Assembly (NCBI GenBank): GCA_948567375.1
Contig: OX419760.1
Location: 16,492,001-16,556,000, forward strand
Length of the DNA stretch: 64,000 bases
Direction of reading: 5' to 3'
DNA from: Lunularia cruciata
Taxonomy: Eukaryota; Streptophyta; Marchantiopsida; Lunulariales; Lunulariaceae
The notes under the pieces are model-generated. The model saw nothing but the letters and a program-made list of their open reading frames with translations, did not search any database and was not told the origin of the DNA. Shown here one piece after another: positions 43,141 to 53,745 of this stretch (the first letter of the stretch is position 1; every line of letters starts with the position of its first letter). Made by a program: the position numbers and the translations under genes.

Positions 43141-43224
43141 AGGATGGAGCTTTTCATTAGAACTTGTAAAGGCAAAGGTAGTTCTTTGCAATAGTACCTT
43201 AGAGCAAAGTATGATAGCCCAACA

Positions 43225-43590
43225 AGTATCACTTTTTTGATAATCAACAAGTATAGTTCATTCTTCTATATATACGAGTCAAAACTAGTCAAATACAAAG
43301 TAAAATAGTAACTGAACATTTCTTCTTGATTTCATCTATAATCTCTTGAGTAGATACCACACTCAAAATAGAGTAATAAGCATTATATCACAATCTTGTC
43401 ACAAAAAAATCACACCTATAATCATAATTCATCAAATTGTTTCCAAATCAATATTCATTGTGATGATTCAATTCTCCCAAAGAAGGCCATTGCGCCATGA
43501 AACAACTTCACCTCTAACACACACAAGATTGATACTTGAAATTAAGCTGAAATGATGAGCACTTAGTTATAATACTTTGCTTTACTCTTC
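43225..43590 (-). mobile_element. Shortened family 3 LTR of copy 3I
   Basis: The minus strand ends in the family 3 LTR blocks (ATCACAATCTTGTCACAAA, AATCTCTTGAGTAGATACCACACTC), but the 5' half of the LTR is missing and ORF2 joins directly at about 43580. Confidence 0.6.
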
Positions 43591-44340
43591 CTTGTCTCCT
43601 GCACTAGCAATTTCAACTTGTGCAGTCTTACTTCCTCCACTCTAACTTTGGATTTAGTACTCAACATCACCTTTATCCTCATTACAATCTCTTCTACCGG
43701 CTCTAATGTCCTCCTTGGAACTATCTTCTCTCTATTCCCTTTTGCTTCCAACTTTTTTTGATACATATTCAATTCATCCTCAAATTAGGCTTTTAGCAGT
43801 TCTTTCTCCTCCACATATTGACCAAGTTGAGCATCTATACTCCTGATCAGTCCTCAAAACCTCTCTTCCTCACAATGTCTATTTGTTAGCTCTCTCTGCC
43901 ATGCCCGATCCTTCTTTGTTGCCTTTGACTTCAAGCTCTCTAACTCTTGCTCCATTACAACTGCTACTGCCTTAGACTGAACTGCTTCTAGGTGTGCATC
44001 CTTCAACTCTTCCTTAAGTCTTTCAAATGCCATCTTCTGCTCCTTCAATCCTTCTCTTGATGCTCAATCATACTATCATGCTTCTCATAACTCTCTTGCA
44101 GATTCTTGAACCTCTCCTTCCAGAGTACCGCATCAACCCAAAGTACTTTGGCTTCCTCTTCTCCTTGGGTTAACTTTGTTTTCAACTTCAAGACTTCTTC
44201 ACTTAGATATTGGACTACTTGCAACTCATTCCTCACCTTTGGGTGGGTTTCTTCATTTCCTTCTTCTTCTTCTACAATTGCAACAACAACGGATTGACAA
44301 TCTTTGATAGATACTCTACTCCAGTGCACTCTTTTGCTTC
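43563..44340 (-). pseudogene. Family 3 ORF2 of copy 3I
   Basis: Frames broken by shifts read VEYLSKIVNPLLLQL, then EEEEGNEETHPKVRNELQVV, LSEEVLKLKTKLTQGEEEAK, then RLKEELKDAHLEAVQSKAVA and RLHKLKLLVQETRKSKAK. This matches ORF2 of 3D in order. The change of frame after PLLLQL falls at nearly the same place as in 3D. Confidence 0.6.
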
Positions 44341-44516
44341 ATTATCTTCTTGTTCTTTAGCTTCAGTTGGTGCTTCTTTGGCTAGAGCCTAACCCTGAAG
44401 TCTCAATTTTCTTACCTTTGATGTCACTTATCCTGAGCTTTCTTCTTCTTCATTTACTTGGCTTGGTCTTGCAATTGCAGACTTTAAGTTTCTTTGGTTC
44501 TTGTACTATAACACCC
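44341..44516 (-). pseudogene. Family 3 ORF1 C-terminal end, copy 3I (part 3 of 3)
   Basis: Basic, Lys-rich tail (VQEPKKLKVCNCKTKPSK on the minus strand). The reading continues across the family 1 element to 52014-52301 and from there, beyond a gap and copy 3E, to 54462-55230. Confidence 0.5.
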
Positions 44517-45199
44517 ATTTGTGCATGTGTGTGGTATTGTGATATTTAGCTTGGTATTACAAGTACTTAAGAGATATTATTTATATAGAGATAAAGGATG
44601 GTTCTATATTAATCATAGTTAGCTAAATTTAGTCATAGCTAAGATAGAGTGGACCTTACTTTAGAGGAAGTAAAAAAGATAAGCACCACTATTTTGGATT
44701 TTAGTGTGTTGACTTGGTATTATTCCTAGGTGTTTAGCTTTGAGGAAAGAGTTGAGAACTCTTAGGCTCGCAAGCCTTTTTGTCTTGGATTCTTCTTTAG
44801 TCCAAGGATAGCCCATGTGAAAGAATCCTTGACTTAGTGGTTGGGTCAAGATAAGACCACATGCTTAGGGGAATATGCCCATGTGAATGGATATTCCTTT
44901 CTACTTTTTGACTTTACTTGACTTTTAGTCTAGTAACTTGAGTTACTATGGTAATTAGTAAGTTTGGTACGTAACTATTTCATAAGTTTATAAACAAGGG
45001 GTGAGGAGGTACTCATCATCCTTTCATTTGCAACTATCTCTCTCTCATTGAGTTCTCTAATGAGTAATGTCTTGAGTCTTGGAGTGTTAGCGTTGGAAGA
45101 GTATGATGGAGTTGGGGGTTCCTTGCCTTCTTAGTCCATGGTGCACTACCATAATAGCCATCAGAGGTTCATCTTGAGTGAGAGACATGCCGGCTCACC
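44517..45199 (+). mobile_element. 5' LTR of element 1A
   Basis: 683 bp starting TATAACACCCATTTG (TG decayed to TA) and ending CATGCCGGCTCACC. It contains two AT-rich promoter-like sites, the better at 44989. Confidence 0.85.
44989..44995 (+). promoter_or_regulatory. TATA box of the family 1 LTR
   Basis: TATAAAC followed by AAGG is kept in the LTR at 56640 (near 57137) and as TATATAAGC in the minus-strand copy at 48216-48907. The transcript start should lie about 30 bases on. Confidence 0.55.
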
Positions 45200-45203
45200 T
45201 TTT

Positions 45204-45220
45204 TGGTTCCGTTGCCGGGA
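45204..45220 (+). promoter_or_regulatory. PBS of element 1A, tRNA-Asp-like
   Basis: TGGTTCCGTTGCCGGGA, five bases after the LTR, differs at a few positions from TGGCGCCGTTGCCGGGGA, the complement of the 3' end of plant tRNA-Asp. Known for Tat/Athila-type Gypsy elements. Confidence 0.75.
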
Positions 45221-46099
45221 CCTCTCTAGAAGGCAAGGTAATGTTCCGCGTTCAATTCTACATTAGGCAGAAGGAGGCTATGAGAGCTCACTTGGAGAGA
45301 ACATTAGGAGAGGAGAGGCCTGAACTTATGTTAGAGAACCAAGATCCATTTGTATACCCTATAGTTCATTATGATGTATTTGAGGTGATTTTGTACATCT
45401 TGTACACATGAGAGGAATTGGAGAGATTGTGTGAGGTGGATTGCAGATTTTGGGGATTAAGGTGATTTTGGGCAGAATCTCAAGTTTGAGATCTGGACTT
45501 GAACTTTCTACACATGATAGCTTGGGTTATCTTTCAGTTAGCACACTTGAAATTATTCTGAAAGCTACTATGCGCACTAGACTAGAAATTTTGAAAGTTG
45601 ATAGGGTAAAGTGCTCTGCAACTGCATGCTCTTTGGAAAACTGTATAGAGTCTGTCATTTCTTCAATTTTGAGTGAATTGTGCTGAAAATTTGCAAAAAA
45701 ATTATGTGCATTTTACCCTACCTACTGCTACAAAATTTAGAGAGAGATCATTCTTGCACAAGGAGTTTTTGAAGTGAGGGGGGTGGTTTTCAGACCAAAT
45801 CTGAAATATGTGTGCTGAATAGAAAGGTGTCTAGGCCAAATGGCTCAATGAAAAGATTTGAAATTTTGCAAGGAGAGACACCCTGGAGTTATGATCACAT
45901 GTGCAAAATTTCAAAGGACTGTCACATACTTGTTGAGAGATCTGAGTGAAATTGTGAGGAAGGGTCAATTCTGCAGAGTGGAGATCTCATGCATGAGGAG
46001 TTTGAGAGCAACAAAAAGCATGTTTGAGTGTTTAGATTCATCTTGGGAACATGGAGGGTCATCAAGAGTGGAAATTGAGATTATGCAAGGTTCCCTAAG
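45221..46099 (+). other. Leader of element 1A, no clear gene
   Basis: Short open pieces only (up to about 80 codons). No motif seen. The leader is unusually long for a Gypsy element: gag starts 1.5 kb after the PBS. Confidence 0.4.
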
Positions 46100-46470
46100 G
46101 GTTTGAGGTGATTGTAAGGGTGGATTTGAGGAAAAGAGAGTTTACAATAGAATTTGAAGAGAGTGTTGAGAGGATCCAAAAACCTACACCACTTGGAGGA
46201 AAGAGTGAGTTTAAGTGCTTTCTATGTGGAGAGAAGGGACATAAGGCAAGTTCATGTCCATTGACCTTGAGAGCAAGAGATTGAGGGAAAGGAGAGGCTT
46301 ACTTGACTTGGGTTTGCATGTTGGACCTTCTTCACCAAGATTAGGAGGGAGAAGATCTAAGACCAAGGAGTTGTGTGAGGTTTGTGGAGTGGAAGGACTT
46401 CCAAAAGGACATGAGTGTAATGGAGTAAAAGCACTTTTGGAGACTCTTAACTTTTGGAGAGAGTCTTAGT
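46100..46470 (+). pseudogene. Zinc-binding peptide in the leader of element 1A
   Basis: One frame reads REFTIEFEESVERIQKPTPL and then CFLCGEKGHKASSC at 46216-46257, a perfect CX2CX4HX4C knuckle. In another frame 46374-46418 reads CEVCGVEGLPKGHEC, a CX2CX8HXC cluster. This zinc-binding unit lies upstream of the element's own gag, which has a second knuckle at 47603-47644. It could be a duplicated nucleocapsid, an extra ORF, or a remnant of another element. Confidence 0.5.
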
Positions 46471-46755
46471 ACAGCTAGAGAAATACTATCACCTTCATCA
46501 GCTATTTCTCAAGATTAGTGATGGAGATAATCTTTCAACTTATGGATAAACTATCCATGAGAGTTAGATTAATATGCACTCTAGGATTTGATGTTGCTAT
46601 AGAAATCTTGGAGCAACCTGAACCTTTTGTGTTCCCTAGAGTGGATTATTCTCAGATGGTGTTAGTCATGTATATACTCTATTAGTAATAGAGTGAGAGA
46701 AAAGAAAAGAGAAAAGAAAAAAATTGAGAGAAAAGAAAGATAGTGAGGGGTTAAG

Positions 46756-47746
46756 ATGGGGAAACTTCCGGTTTTCTTTGGCAAGGATGGAGAAGATCTG
46801 GAGGCCTTTATGAGAGACTTCAAGAGAGCTTGCATAGGAAACAATGAGAGAAGGAAGAATGAGTGGGCCTCATTATCACCAGATTTCTTTGAGGATGCAG
46901 CACTTACATGGTATGAGTCAGAATACCAAAAGAGAGAGAGGTGAGATGGGGAAGAGGAGTCTTAGGAGACTTTGACTTTAGCACTCATTGAGAACTTTCT
47001 TCCTAATGAGAGTTATGAGAGATTGATGAGTGAGGTTAAATTTCTCAAGCAAGGAGATGGAGAGAAAGTGAGAGTCTATGTGGAAAGAGTGGAAAAGTTA
47101 GAGTCCTGATTTTGCATAGTGTTGAGGAAGGGTGGGGATGATGTGGAGATTACAATGATTGGCATAGGGGCCATGCTCACCAAGAATTTTGTGGGAGGGT
47201 TGAGACCACAAATTAGAAGCAAGGTGAGATATGAGAAACCTTCTTCCAAAGTTGAAGCTATCAAGATCGCAATTCGTATGGAGGAGAGTTTGGAAGGAGA
47301 TGAGAGTGATTTGGTAGTGAAGGAGGTTTTGCATCCTCCTCAAGGCTACAAGTATGGTGGAACTTCTGATACTTTGGTGACAAGGGTTGCACCACAAGTA
47401 GTAGTTGCTCTAGTTCTTGCACCTCCACCAAAGGATCCACTTCAAACCATCATAGAACAACTTGCGGATCTCAAGATCAATGTGGTGCAACTATGGGAGA
47501 AGAGAGAGGTGGATCAGAATGTAGGGAGAGGGCCTAGGAGTTATGGAAAATATCCATATAGAGGAGTCCAACCAACCAACAAAAAATTTCAATGATAAAA
47601 ATTGTTTTGGTTGTGGAGGAAGAGGCCATATCCAAAGGAATTGCCCAAATTCCACTTACCATGGAGGAAGGGGTTATGAGGGAGCCAATAGAGGGAAAGA
47701 GGGAGGTAGTGAAACCCAAGTGGCTCCTTATCCAAACAAAGGTTAG
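46756..47746 (+). pseudogene. Gag of element 1A with zinc knuckle
   Basis: It opens MGKLPVFFGKDGEDLEAFMR, then ALTWYESEY, ALIENFLPNESYERLMSEVK and LKQGDGEKVRVYVERVEKLE, the retrotransposon gag domain. GGLRPQIRSKVRYEKP and a variable region follow, and the knuckle CFGCGGRGHIQRNC at 47603-47644 (CX2CX4HX4C). Breaks: TGA at about 46942, TAG at about 46963, TGA at 47107 (CGA to TGA) and a one-base shift in an A-run near 47580. Gag forms the particle and binds RNA. Confidence 0.8.
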
Positions 47747-48215
47747 GGGATAGCATCCATAGATCCGGTGGAGAGCAAGTATGAGAAGGGAGAGTGCTCA
47801 AACTCCAAGAATCTTAATTTGGAGCTTTTGGCACAAGAGAAGAAGAGAGCTCATTTGTAGAGGATGTTCACTCTTCTCAAGGATTTACTCCAAGCAAGGA
47901 TACTCCTATGTCTACTAGGAGCACTTGCACCCTCAACACCATCAACAACAAAGACTCCATCAACACCATCAACAACAAAGACTCCAAGGAAGAAGTTGGG
48001 GATGGAGGATTTCTTGATTTCAAAGCAACAATGGAACTACAATGTGTTGGAGGATTTTGGTAGATGTTGGTAATCACAAGGCTAACATCATAGTGGGCCA
48101 ATTGATTGCTTTGAAACCTACCTTGAGAAAAGAGCTTAGAGGTGGTTTGAGTTCTACAAGGAGCAAGAAGAAGAAGAAGGCAAAAGCTCCAATATCAATG
48201 GGGGTGGTGGATGCT
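47747..48215 (+). pseudogene. Gag-protease linker of element 1A
   Basis: Patches read LNLELLAQEKKRAH, a Thr/Ser/Pro-rich tract coded by a 27-bp tandem repeat (47933-47986), and ILVDVGNHKANIIVGQLIAL, then KKKKAKAPISMGVVDA at the LTR border. No catalytic motif. Confidence 0.55.
47933..47986 (+). repeat. 27-bp in-frame tandem repeat, two identical units
   Basis: Units 47933-47959 and 47960-47986 are identical and each encode nine residues rich in Thr, Ser, Pro and Lys. The identity inside an aged element suggests recent slippage or conversion. Confidence 0.85.
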
Positions 48216-48907
48216 TGTGAGCCGGCCTGTCTCTCACTCAGGATGAACCTCTGATGGCTATTATGGTAGCGCACCATGGACTAAGAAGGAAAGGAACCCC
48301 AACTCCATCATACTCCTCCAAGGCAAACACTCCAAGACTCAAGACATTGCTCACTAGAGAACTCAATGAGAGAGAGATAGTTGCAAATGAAAGGATGATG
48401 AGTACCTCCTCACCCCTTGCTTATATACTTGTGAAATAGTTACATACCAAAGTTACGAATTACCGTAGTAACTCAAGTTACTAGACTAAAAGTCAAGTAA
48501 AGTCAAAAAGTAGAAAGGAATATCCATTCACATGGGCATATTACCCTAAGCATGTGGTCTTATCTTGACCCAACCACTAAGTCAAGGATTCCTTCACATG
48601 GGCTATCCTTGGACTAAAGAAGAATCCAAAACAAAAAGGCTTGCGGGCCTAAGAGTTCTCAACTCTTTCCTCAAAGCCAAACACCTAGGAATAATACCAA
48701 GTCAACACACTAAAATCCAAAATAATGGTGCTCATCTTTTCTACTTCCTCTAAAGTAAGGTCCTATCTATCTTAGCTATGACTAACTTTAGCTAACCATG
48801 ACTAATATAGAACCATCCTTTATCTCTATATAAATAATATCTCTTAAGTATTTGTAATACCAAGCTAAATATCACAATACCACACACATGCACAAATGGG
48901 TGTTACA
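48216..48907 (-). mobile_element. Solo LTR of family 1 nested in element 1A
   Basis: 692 bp, plus-strand ends TGTGAGCCGGCC and GGGTGTTACA. Flanks TGCT (48212-48215) and TGCC (48908-48911) fit a 4-bp TSD. Removing the LTR with one flank copy rejoins the frame ...GVVDA with KPAPWEACEYASKIDV of the protease region, so the insertion is exact. It points opposite to its host element. Confidence 0.9.
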
Positions 48908-49241
48908 TGCCAAGCCAGCACCATGGGAGGCTTGTGAATATGCTTCCAAGATTGATGTGAGAGTGAATGGTCACAATATCAAGGATGCATTGGTTGATGG
49001 AGGATCAGTTGTAAATGCCATGTCAAAAAGGTTGATGAAGAAGTTGGGTATGATACCCTCAAGACCTTCAACATTTGTGGTGAGCATGGCAAACAAGCAA
49101 CAAGTTCGACTAGTAGGGGTGATGGATAAAGTGGTAGTTTTAGTTATGGGAGTTCAAAATCTCATGACTTTCCAAGTCTTGAAAGATTCAAGCTATGACT
49201 TACTTCTTGGGAGGCCATGGTTGAGAGTAGCACACAACTGA
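48908..49241 (+). pseudogene. Aspartic protease of element 1A
   Basis: Reads EYASKIDVRVNGHNIKDALV, then DGGSVVNAMS (the D-G-G loop usual for Tat/Athila-type proteases), RPSTFVVSMANKQQVRLVGV and SYDLLLGRPWL, the conserved C-terminal motif. It would cut the polyprotein. The segment is uninterrupted and ends at a TGA after RVAHN. Confidence 0.8.
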
Positions 49242-49790
49242 TTGATGGCACAAAGGGTACTTGAGGATTGGGCCATCAAACCATAGAGTCACAGTTCCTA
49301 TGACTAACACCACCAACACTTCACATTCAGATACACCATCTTCTAATTATTGGGAATCAGATTCTGAAGAAGGAGTTTCAGGTGTGGACACAAGCATGGA
49401 AGAGGAGACTTCCATGGAGGAAGATCAATCTTAATCTGAATCTGATTTAGATGTGTATCCTTTGTGTGCTATGGATTTTGCACCTAAGCCAGAGGTTTTG
49501 AAGGACCTAGATAAATCACCATTGACACTTGAGGAGGTAAAGAGAAGGTTAGCTACCCTCAAGTATGGCCCAAATGTTACCAAGGAGGAGAAGGTGAGAT
49601 TTGAGGATATTTTCCGCAAGTTCATCCATGTGTTTGCTTTTAATTACAAGGATTTGAAGGAAGTCACCTTGGAGGAGCACAAGATAGAGGTGGAGTCACA
49701 TGCAAGACCAATCCGCCAAAAAAAACATTGCATTAGCCCACCAATATCTTTGGTTGTGAAGGAGGAGATTGATACGCTCAAGGAGGCTTA
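49242..49790 (+). pseudogene. Protease-RT connector of element 1A
   Basis: From 49453 it reads MDFAPKPEVLKDLDKSPLTL, RRLATLKYGPN and FRKFIHVFAFNYKDLKEVTL EEHKIEV, the usual lead-in to Gypsy RT. A one-base shift at about 49787-49793 moves the frame right before FIFEEENSEWVSP. Confidence 0.75.
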
Positions 49791-49792
49791 AA

Positions 49793-51959
49793 TTTATCTT
49801 TGAGGAAGAGAATTCAGAATGGGTGTCTCCAATTGTCATTGTGAAGAAAAAGAATGACAAGCTTTGGGTATGTGTGGAATACAAGAAGCTCAATGTTGTT
49901 ACCAAGAAGGACTACTACCTATTGCCATTCATTGATGAGATCTTGGAGGAGGTTGCAGGTCATGAGAGGTACAATTTTGGAGATGGTTATAGTGGATATA
50001 ACCAAATCAAGATTGCACCAGAGCATCAACAACTCACCACATTCACCACACCTTGGGGAACTTACGCTCTCAAGGTCATGCCTTTTGGGCTTTGCAATGC
50101 TCCAGCCACATTCCAACGGTTCATGAATAAGGTATTTGAACCTTTCATTGGGAAATTTGTGAGAGACTTCATTGATGACTTTTGTGTCTATGGGAGCAAG
50201 GAGGAGCACTTTGAGCACCTAATCAAGGTCTTGCAATGCTTGGATGAGGCAAATGCATCACTCAACCCAAAGAAGTGCAATTTTGGATGTGAAGAAGGTC
50301 TACTTTTGGGGCACATCATCTCCAAGGATGGAATAGCAGTTGATCTTGAGAAGGTGAGGAAAATCTCAGACCTTCCATTCCTTTCAAGCTTGATAAAGTT
50401 ACGCCAATTCTTGGGGATGGTTGGGTACTATAGGAGGTTCATCTTCTCATTTTCCAACAAGGCTTATGCATTGACCATCTACATGAAGAAGGGTGTAGAT
50501 TACATGGTGATTTTGGGAGACAAGGATGCTCTCAAAGCTTTTGAGGAGCTCAAGAAATCCCTTGTTGTAGCTCCAATTCTTTCTAAACCTGATTGGAGTA
50601 AGCCTTTCATCCTCTACACTGATGCTTCTAATGTAGCTATAGGATGCACTCTTAGTCAATTAGACCAATATGGGCATGATCATCCAATAGCTTATGCTAG
50701 TAGGCAGATGGTTTCAGCAAAGAAGAACTACTCTGTCACGAAGAGAGAAGGGTTGGCAGTGATCTTTGGTCTCAAGAAGTTTAGACACTACTTGATTGGA
50801 GGGAAAGCCACCATTGTCATGGATCACAAGGCTTTGAAGTACATCTTCAACAAGCCTAATGTTGAAGGGAGACTAGTAAGGTGGATGATACTCTTGTCTG
50901 AGTATGACTACACCATTGAGGATAGGCCAGGAAAGAAACATGAAAATGCTGATTTGTTATCTAGAGCTTATGATCATGATGGAGATGAGCTAGTGGATGA
51001 TTCCTTCCTGGATGAGGAGCTCATGACAATCTCAGTCACTCATGAGGTTCCAATGGAGTACAAGGAGATTGTGGATTTTGTGACAAGAGGTAACTATCCA
51101 GAAGCGATGCATGCTAGGGAGAGGAAGGCCCTTGCAACAAGATCTAGACCTTACACAATGATGGAAGATATTATTTTTCACCAAGGAGCAGATAGTCTAC
51201 TTCAAAGATCAGTGGGTAAGGAAGAGTCTATCCTTCTCATAAAGGAGTTTCATGAAGGTTTAGTTTGTGGAGGACACTTTGCAAGAAAGGTGACTGCTTT
51301 CAAGATTCCAGATGCAGGTTACCATTGGAGAGGGATTTTCAAGGATTTTCTTGATTATTGCAAAACTTTTCATGTTTGTCAAGCTTTTGCTAGAAATTAT
51401 ACATCCACTCCACCACTTAGATCAATTCCATTGCTAGGACCTTTTGAGAAGTGGGGAATTGATTTTGTAGGTCCTCTCAATAAAACCCCAAGGAACAATT
51501 GGTACATTGTGGTAGTTACTGATTACCTTTCCAAGTGGGTTGAGGCTAGACCATTGAGGGACAAGAATGAAGATGAAGTGGGTAGATTTCTTTATGAATG
51601 CATTATCACTAGGTTTGGATGCCCTTTGGAGTTAGTTTTAGATAGAGGAGGAGAGTTTATAGGAAGCATTACTGCATCCATGCTACAACATTTCTCTATC
51701 ACACATAGAGTAACTACATCCTATAAGCCAAATTCCAATGGCTTGGCAGAGAGAACCAATCAGACCTTGTGCATGATGTTGGCCAAAGATGCAGAAATGG
51801 AGGAGGCTAAACATCATTGGGACAAGAGGATTCATGCTGTTTTGTGGGAGTATAGGACAACCATGAAGACTTCCACCGGATATTCTCCATTTCAATTGGT
51901 ATATGGTATTGAGTCTACCTTACCTATTCACTTTGATCTTCCTACCTTCCAAAGCATTC
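49793..51959 (+). CDS. RT, RNase H and integrase of element 1A, one open frame
   Basis: About 720 codons without a stop. RT: ENSEWVSPIVIVKKKND, DGYSGYNQI, MPFGLCNAPATFQR, catalytic FIDD at 50168-50179, LGHIISKDGI. RNase H: LYTDASNVAIG, TKREGLAVIFGLKKFRHYL, MDHKALKYIF. Integrase: zinc part HEGLVCGGH ... CKTFHVC, where the first Cys of the CX2C pair is replaced by Phe; catalytic D in WGIDFVGPL, D in VLDRGGEF, E in GLAERTNQT, all present. It lacks a chromodomain. The frame ends at the deletion joining the last 53 bp of the 3' LTR. The DGYSGYNQI motif and tRNA-Asp PBS suggest the Tat/Athila branch. Confidence 0.9.
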
Positions 51960-51960
51960 C

Positions 51961-52013
51961 TACCATAATAGCCATCAGAGGTTCATCCTGAGTGAGAGAC
52001 AGGCCGGCTCACA
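51961..52013 (+). mobile_element. Remnant of the 3' LTR of element 1A
   Basis: The last 53 bases of the family 1 LTR (ATAATAGCCATCAGAGG ... GGCCGGCTCACA) follow integrase directly. Compared with the second copy (55416-57346), about 1 kb of coding end and LTR is deleted. Confidence 0.85.
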
Positions 52014-52301
52014 ATACCCTTTTGGAACACTAGTCTTGGCTCTTCCTCCTTCCCCACTGGAATGTCTTCCTTGGGCAAATATAGGTACTAGCCATCTCCT
52101 CCTTCCATGAGTTCAATTTTGGCATGGGACTCCTTCTCCTCTTCTTCATCCTCTCCATCCACCAACTTTTGGACTTTGGGCTATCCATCACTCTCACTTG
52201 ACACTTGACTCTATAATGTGAGCTCATCTTTAGCTTCTTCAAATTCTTCATCTTTGCTCTTAGCTTCACCTTCAGACCCTTCTACCAATGATAGCTCCAC
52301 C
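52014..52301 (-). pseudogene. Family 3 ORF1, acidic region, copy 3I (part 2 of 3)
   Basis: The minus strand reads VELSLVEGSEGEAKSKDEEF, EEAKDELTL, then the Lys/Met-rich continuation. It matches residues about 345-400 of 3D ORF1. Bounded by element 1A on the left and by the sequence gap on the right. Confidence 0.65.
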
Positions 52302-52501
52302 NNNNNNNNNNNNNNNNNNNNNNNNNNNNNNNNNNNNNNNNNNNNNNNNNNNNNNNNNNNNNNNNNNNNNNNNNNNNNNNNNNNNNNNNNNNNNNNNNNN
52401 NNNNNNNNNNNNNNNNNNNNNNNNNNNNNNNNNNNNNNNNNNNNNNNNNNNNNNNNNNNNNNNNNNNNNNNNNNNNNNNNNNNNNNNNNNNNNNNNNNNN
52501 N
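52302..52501. other. Assembly gap, exactly 200 N
   Basis: A round-number run of N, so a placeholder. On its left is family 3 ORF1 on the minus strand, on its right family 3 ORF1 on the plus strand. The missing parts of both copies suggest the true gap is about 2 kb or more. Confidence 0.95.
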
Positions 52502-53160
52502 TGTTTGCAGGAGTACCAGTGAATTGGGTGAAGTGCTTCCATCACCGAACAAGGCAGATGGTGGTGAATTGGAGAACAGGCTTGCCACCGCATTATTTCG
52601 CACCGTTTGCAGCTCACTTCTACTTTGGGCTGAACTTGCTAACCAAAGATGAGCGTCATTGTACGGTGTTGCACATGCACCCCGATTTGAGACGGGAAGC
52701 AAACAAAGAGGAGCGCCAATATATGCTTCATCTGCAAGCAAATGATGAGTACTTTGCAAGGATAGGACAGTGGAAGATTGAAGATGTTACCAATCCAAAG
52801 ATGAAGAAGCAAAGTAAACTCAAAGAAGCCAAGTTGTCTCCCATACAAAGAAAGACTCGGCGGCTGATGTTGAAGACCGCTAAAGTCGTAAGAGGGGCAT
52901 CATCGTGATCGGGGTCTGATGAAGAAACTGAGTCGCAAGAAGAGGACTCGGAAGAAGAAGAGCTCACCTTGAAAAGTGAGGAGTCTGGGAGCAAAAGTGA
53001 GGGAGAGCCAGAAGTCCAGGAATCGGTGGTAGTAAGTGAGGCTGGTCAGGCGATGGTGGAGAACACGTCAAGAGCAGAGAAGGAAGAGTATCCCGCGGGG
53101 CCGAGTTCAAGAGGCCAAGACAAAGATAGTGCCGACATGATGAAGATACAAAGATCATGA
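52502..53160 (+). pseudogene. Family 3 ORF1, C-terminal half (copy 3E)
   Basis: Starts in the gap. Reads LFAGVPVNWVKCFHHRTRQM, LPPHYFAPFAAHFYFGLNLL, HMHPDLRREANKEERQYMLH, an acidic tail (DEETESQEEDSEEEELTL) and PAGPSSRGQDKDSAD. One stop (TGA 52906-52908) in the tail. The frame ends with TGA at 53158-53160, followed by CTTTGG and the ATG of ORF2 in the same frame; copy 3B has the identical arrangement. Confidence 0.75.
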
Positions 53161-53166
53161 CTTTGG

Positions 53167-53745
53167 ATGAAGGAGCCAATGACGGAGGAGAAGACTCCAG
53201 ACAAAGATGGCAAGGAAGAAGCAGAACACTTTGTCGGGATATCGTATTTGACAAGGGTAGTCACACCATTGCTGGAGCTACTAAAGGAAAATTGAAGTGT
53301 AATTCCCCAAGATCGCAGAAAGGGGATGAACAAATTGCAGATAGTGAAGTATCTGTTGAATGAAGTGTAGGAGCTGTAGGAGCATCAAGTCCAAAGAAAT
53401 AAAGAAATTGAAGAACTTCGGAGGGAGGAAGACTTGAGGAAGAAAATGCTGGCCTTATTACAAGGAAGCTGCGCAGAGAAGGAGAAGGAATTGCAAAAGC
53501 AAGCCGGAGAATTGAAGGAGCAAGCAATGTGGCTGAGCAAAATGAAGGAGGGAGTGAGTGATGTGCGCATCGAGAATGTCCATTTGAAGGCGATGACCAT
53601 CGTGATGGAGTAGGAGTTGGACAGCTTGAAGAAGAGTGCCGCAGCAAAAGATCAAGCATGGCAAAGAGAGTTGACGTCCATGCAAGAAGAAGAAGAGCAA
53701 TTGCGAGAACTTGTCCAAAGCGTGGAACAAGTCTGCCGTTTGCCG
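53167..53745 (+). pseudogene. Family 3 ORF2, N-terminal half (copy 3E)
   Basis: MKEPMTEEKTPDKDGKEEAE, VGISYLTRVVTPLLELLKEN, then coiled-coil sequence (HQVQRNKEIEELRREEDLRK, CAEKEKELQKQAGELKEQAM, AAAKDQAWQRELTSMQEEEE). Stops occur at TGA/TAG sites (after KEN, within LNEV.EL, after VME). The second half of ORF2 and the LTR start are deleted; the reading ends in QVCRLPL at the LTR border. Confidence 0.65.

Larger units (their letters stand above)
44517..52013 (+). mobile_element. Family 1 Ty3/Gypsy element 1A, inserted into family 3 copy 3I
   Basis: 5' LTR 44517-45199, tRNA-Asp PBS, leader, gag, protease, RT, RNase H and integrase follow in order; only the last 53 bp of the 3' LTR remain (51961-52013). 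A deletion removed the integrase end and most of the 3' LTR. The element carries a nested solo LTR at 48216-48907. Flanking GTAC (44513-44516) and ATAC (52014-52017) fit a 4-bp TSD with one transition, and family 3 coding on the opposite strand runs up to both ends. Confidence 0.85.

Noticed and set aside
47933-47986. 27-bp repeat as a possible satellite
   Set aside because: Only two units, in frame inside a gag linker; slippage is enough to explain it.
52211-52908. Apparent long ORFs running through the N gap on both strands
   Set aside because: They exist only because N codons contain no stops; the real coding on each side is family 3 ORF1 in opposite orientations.
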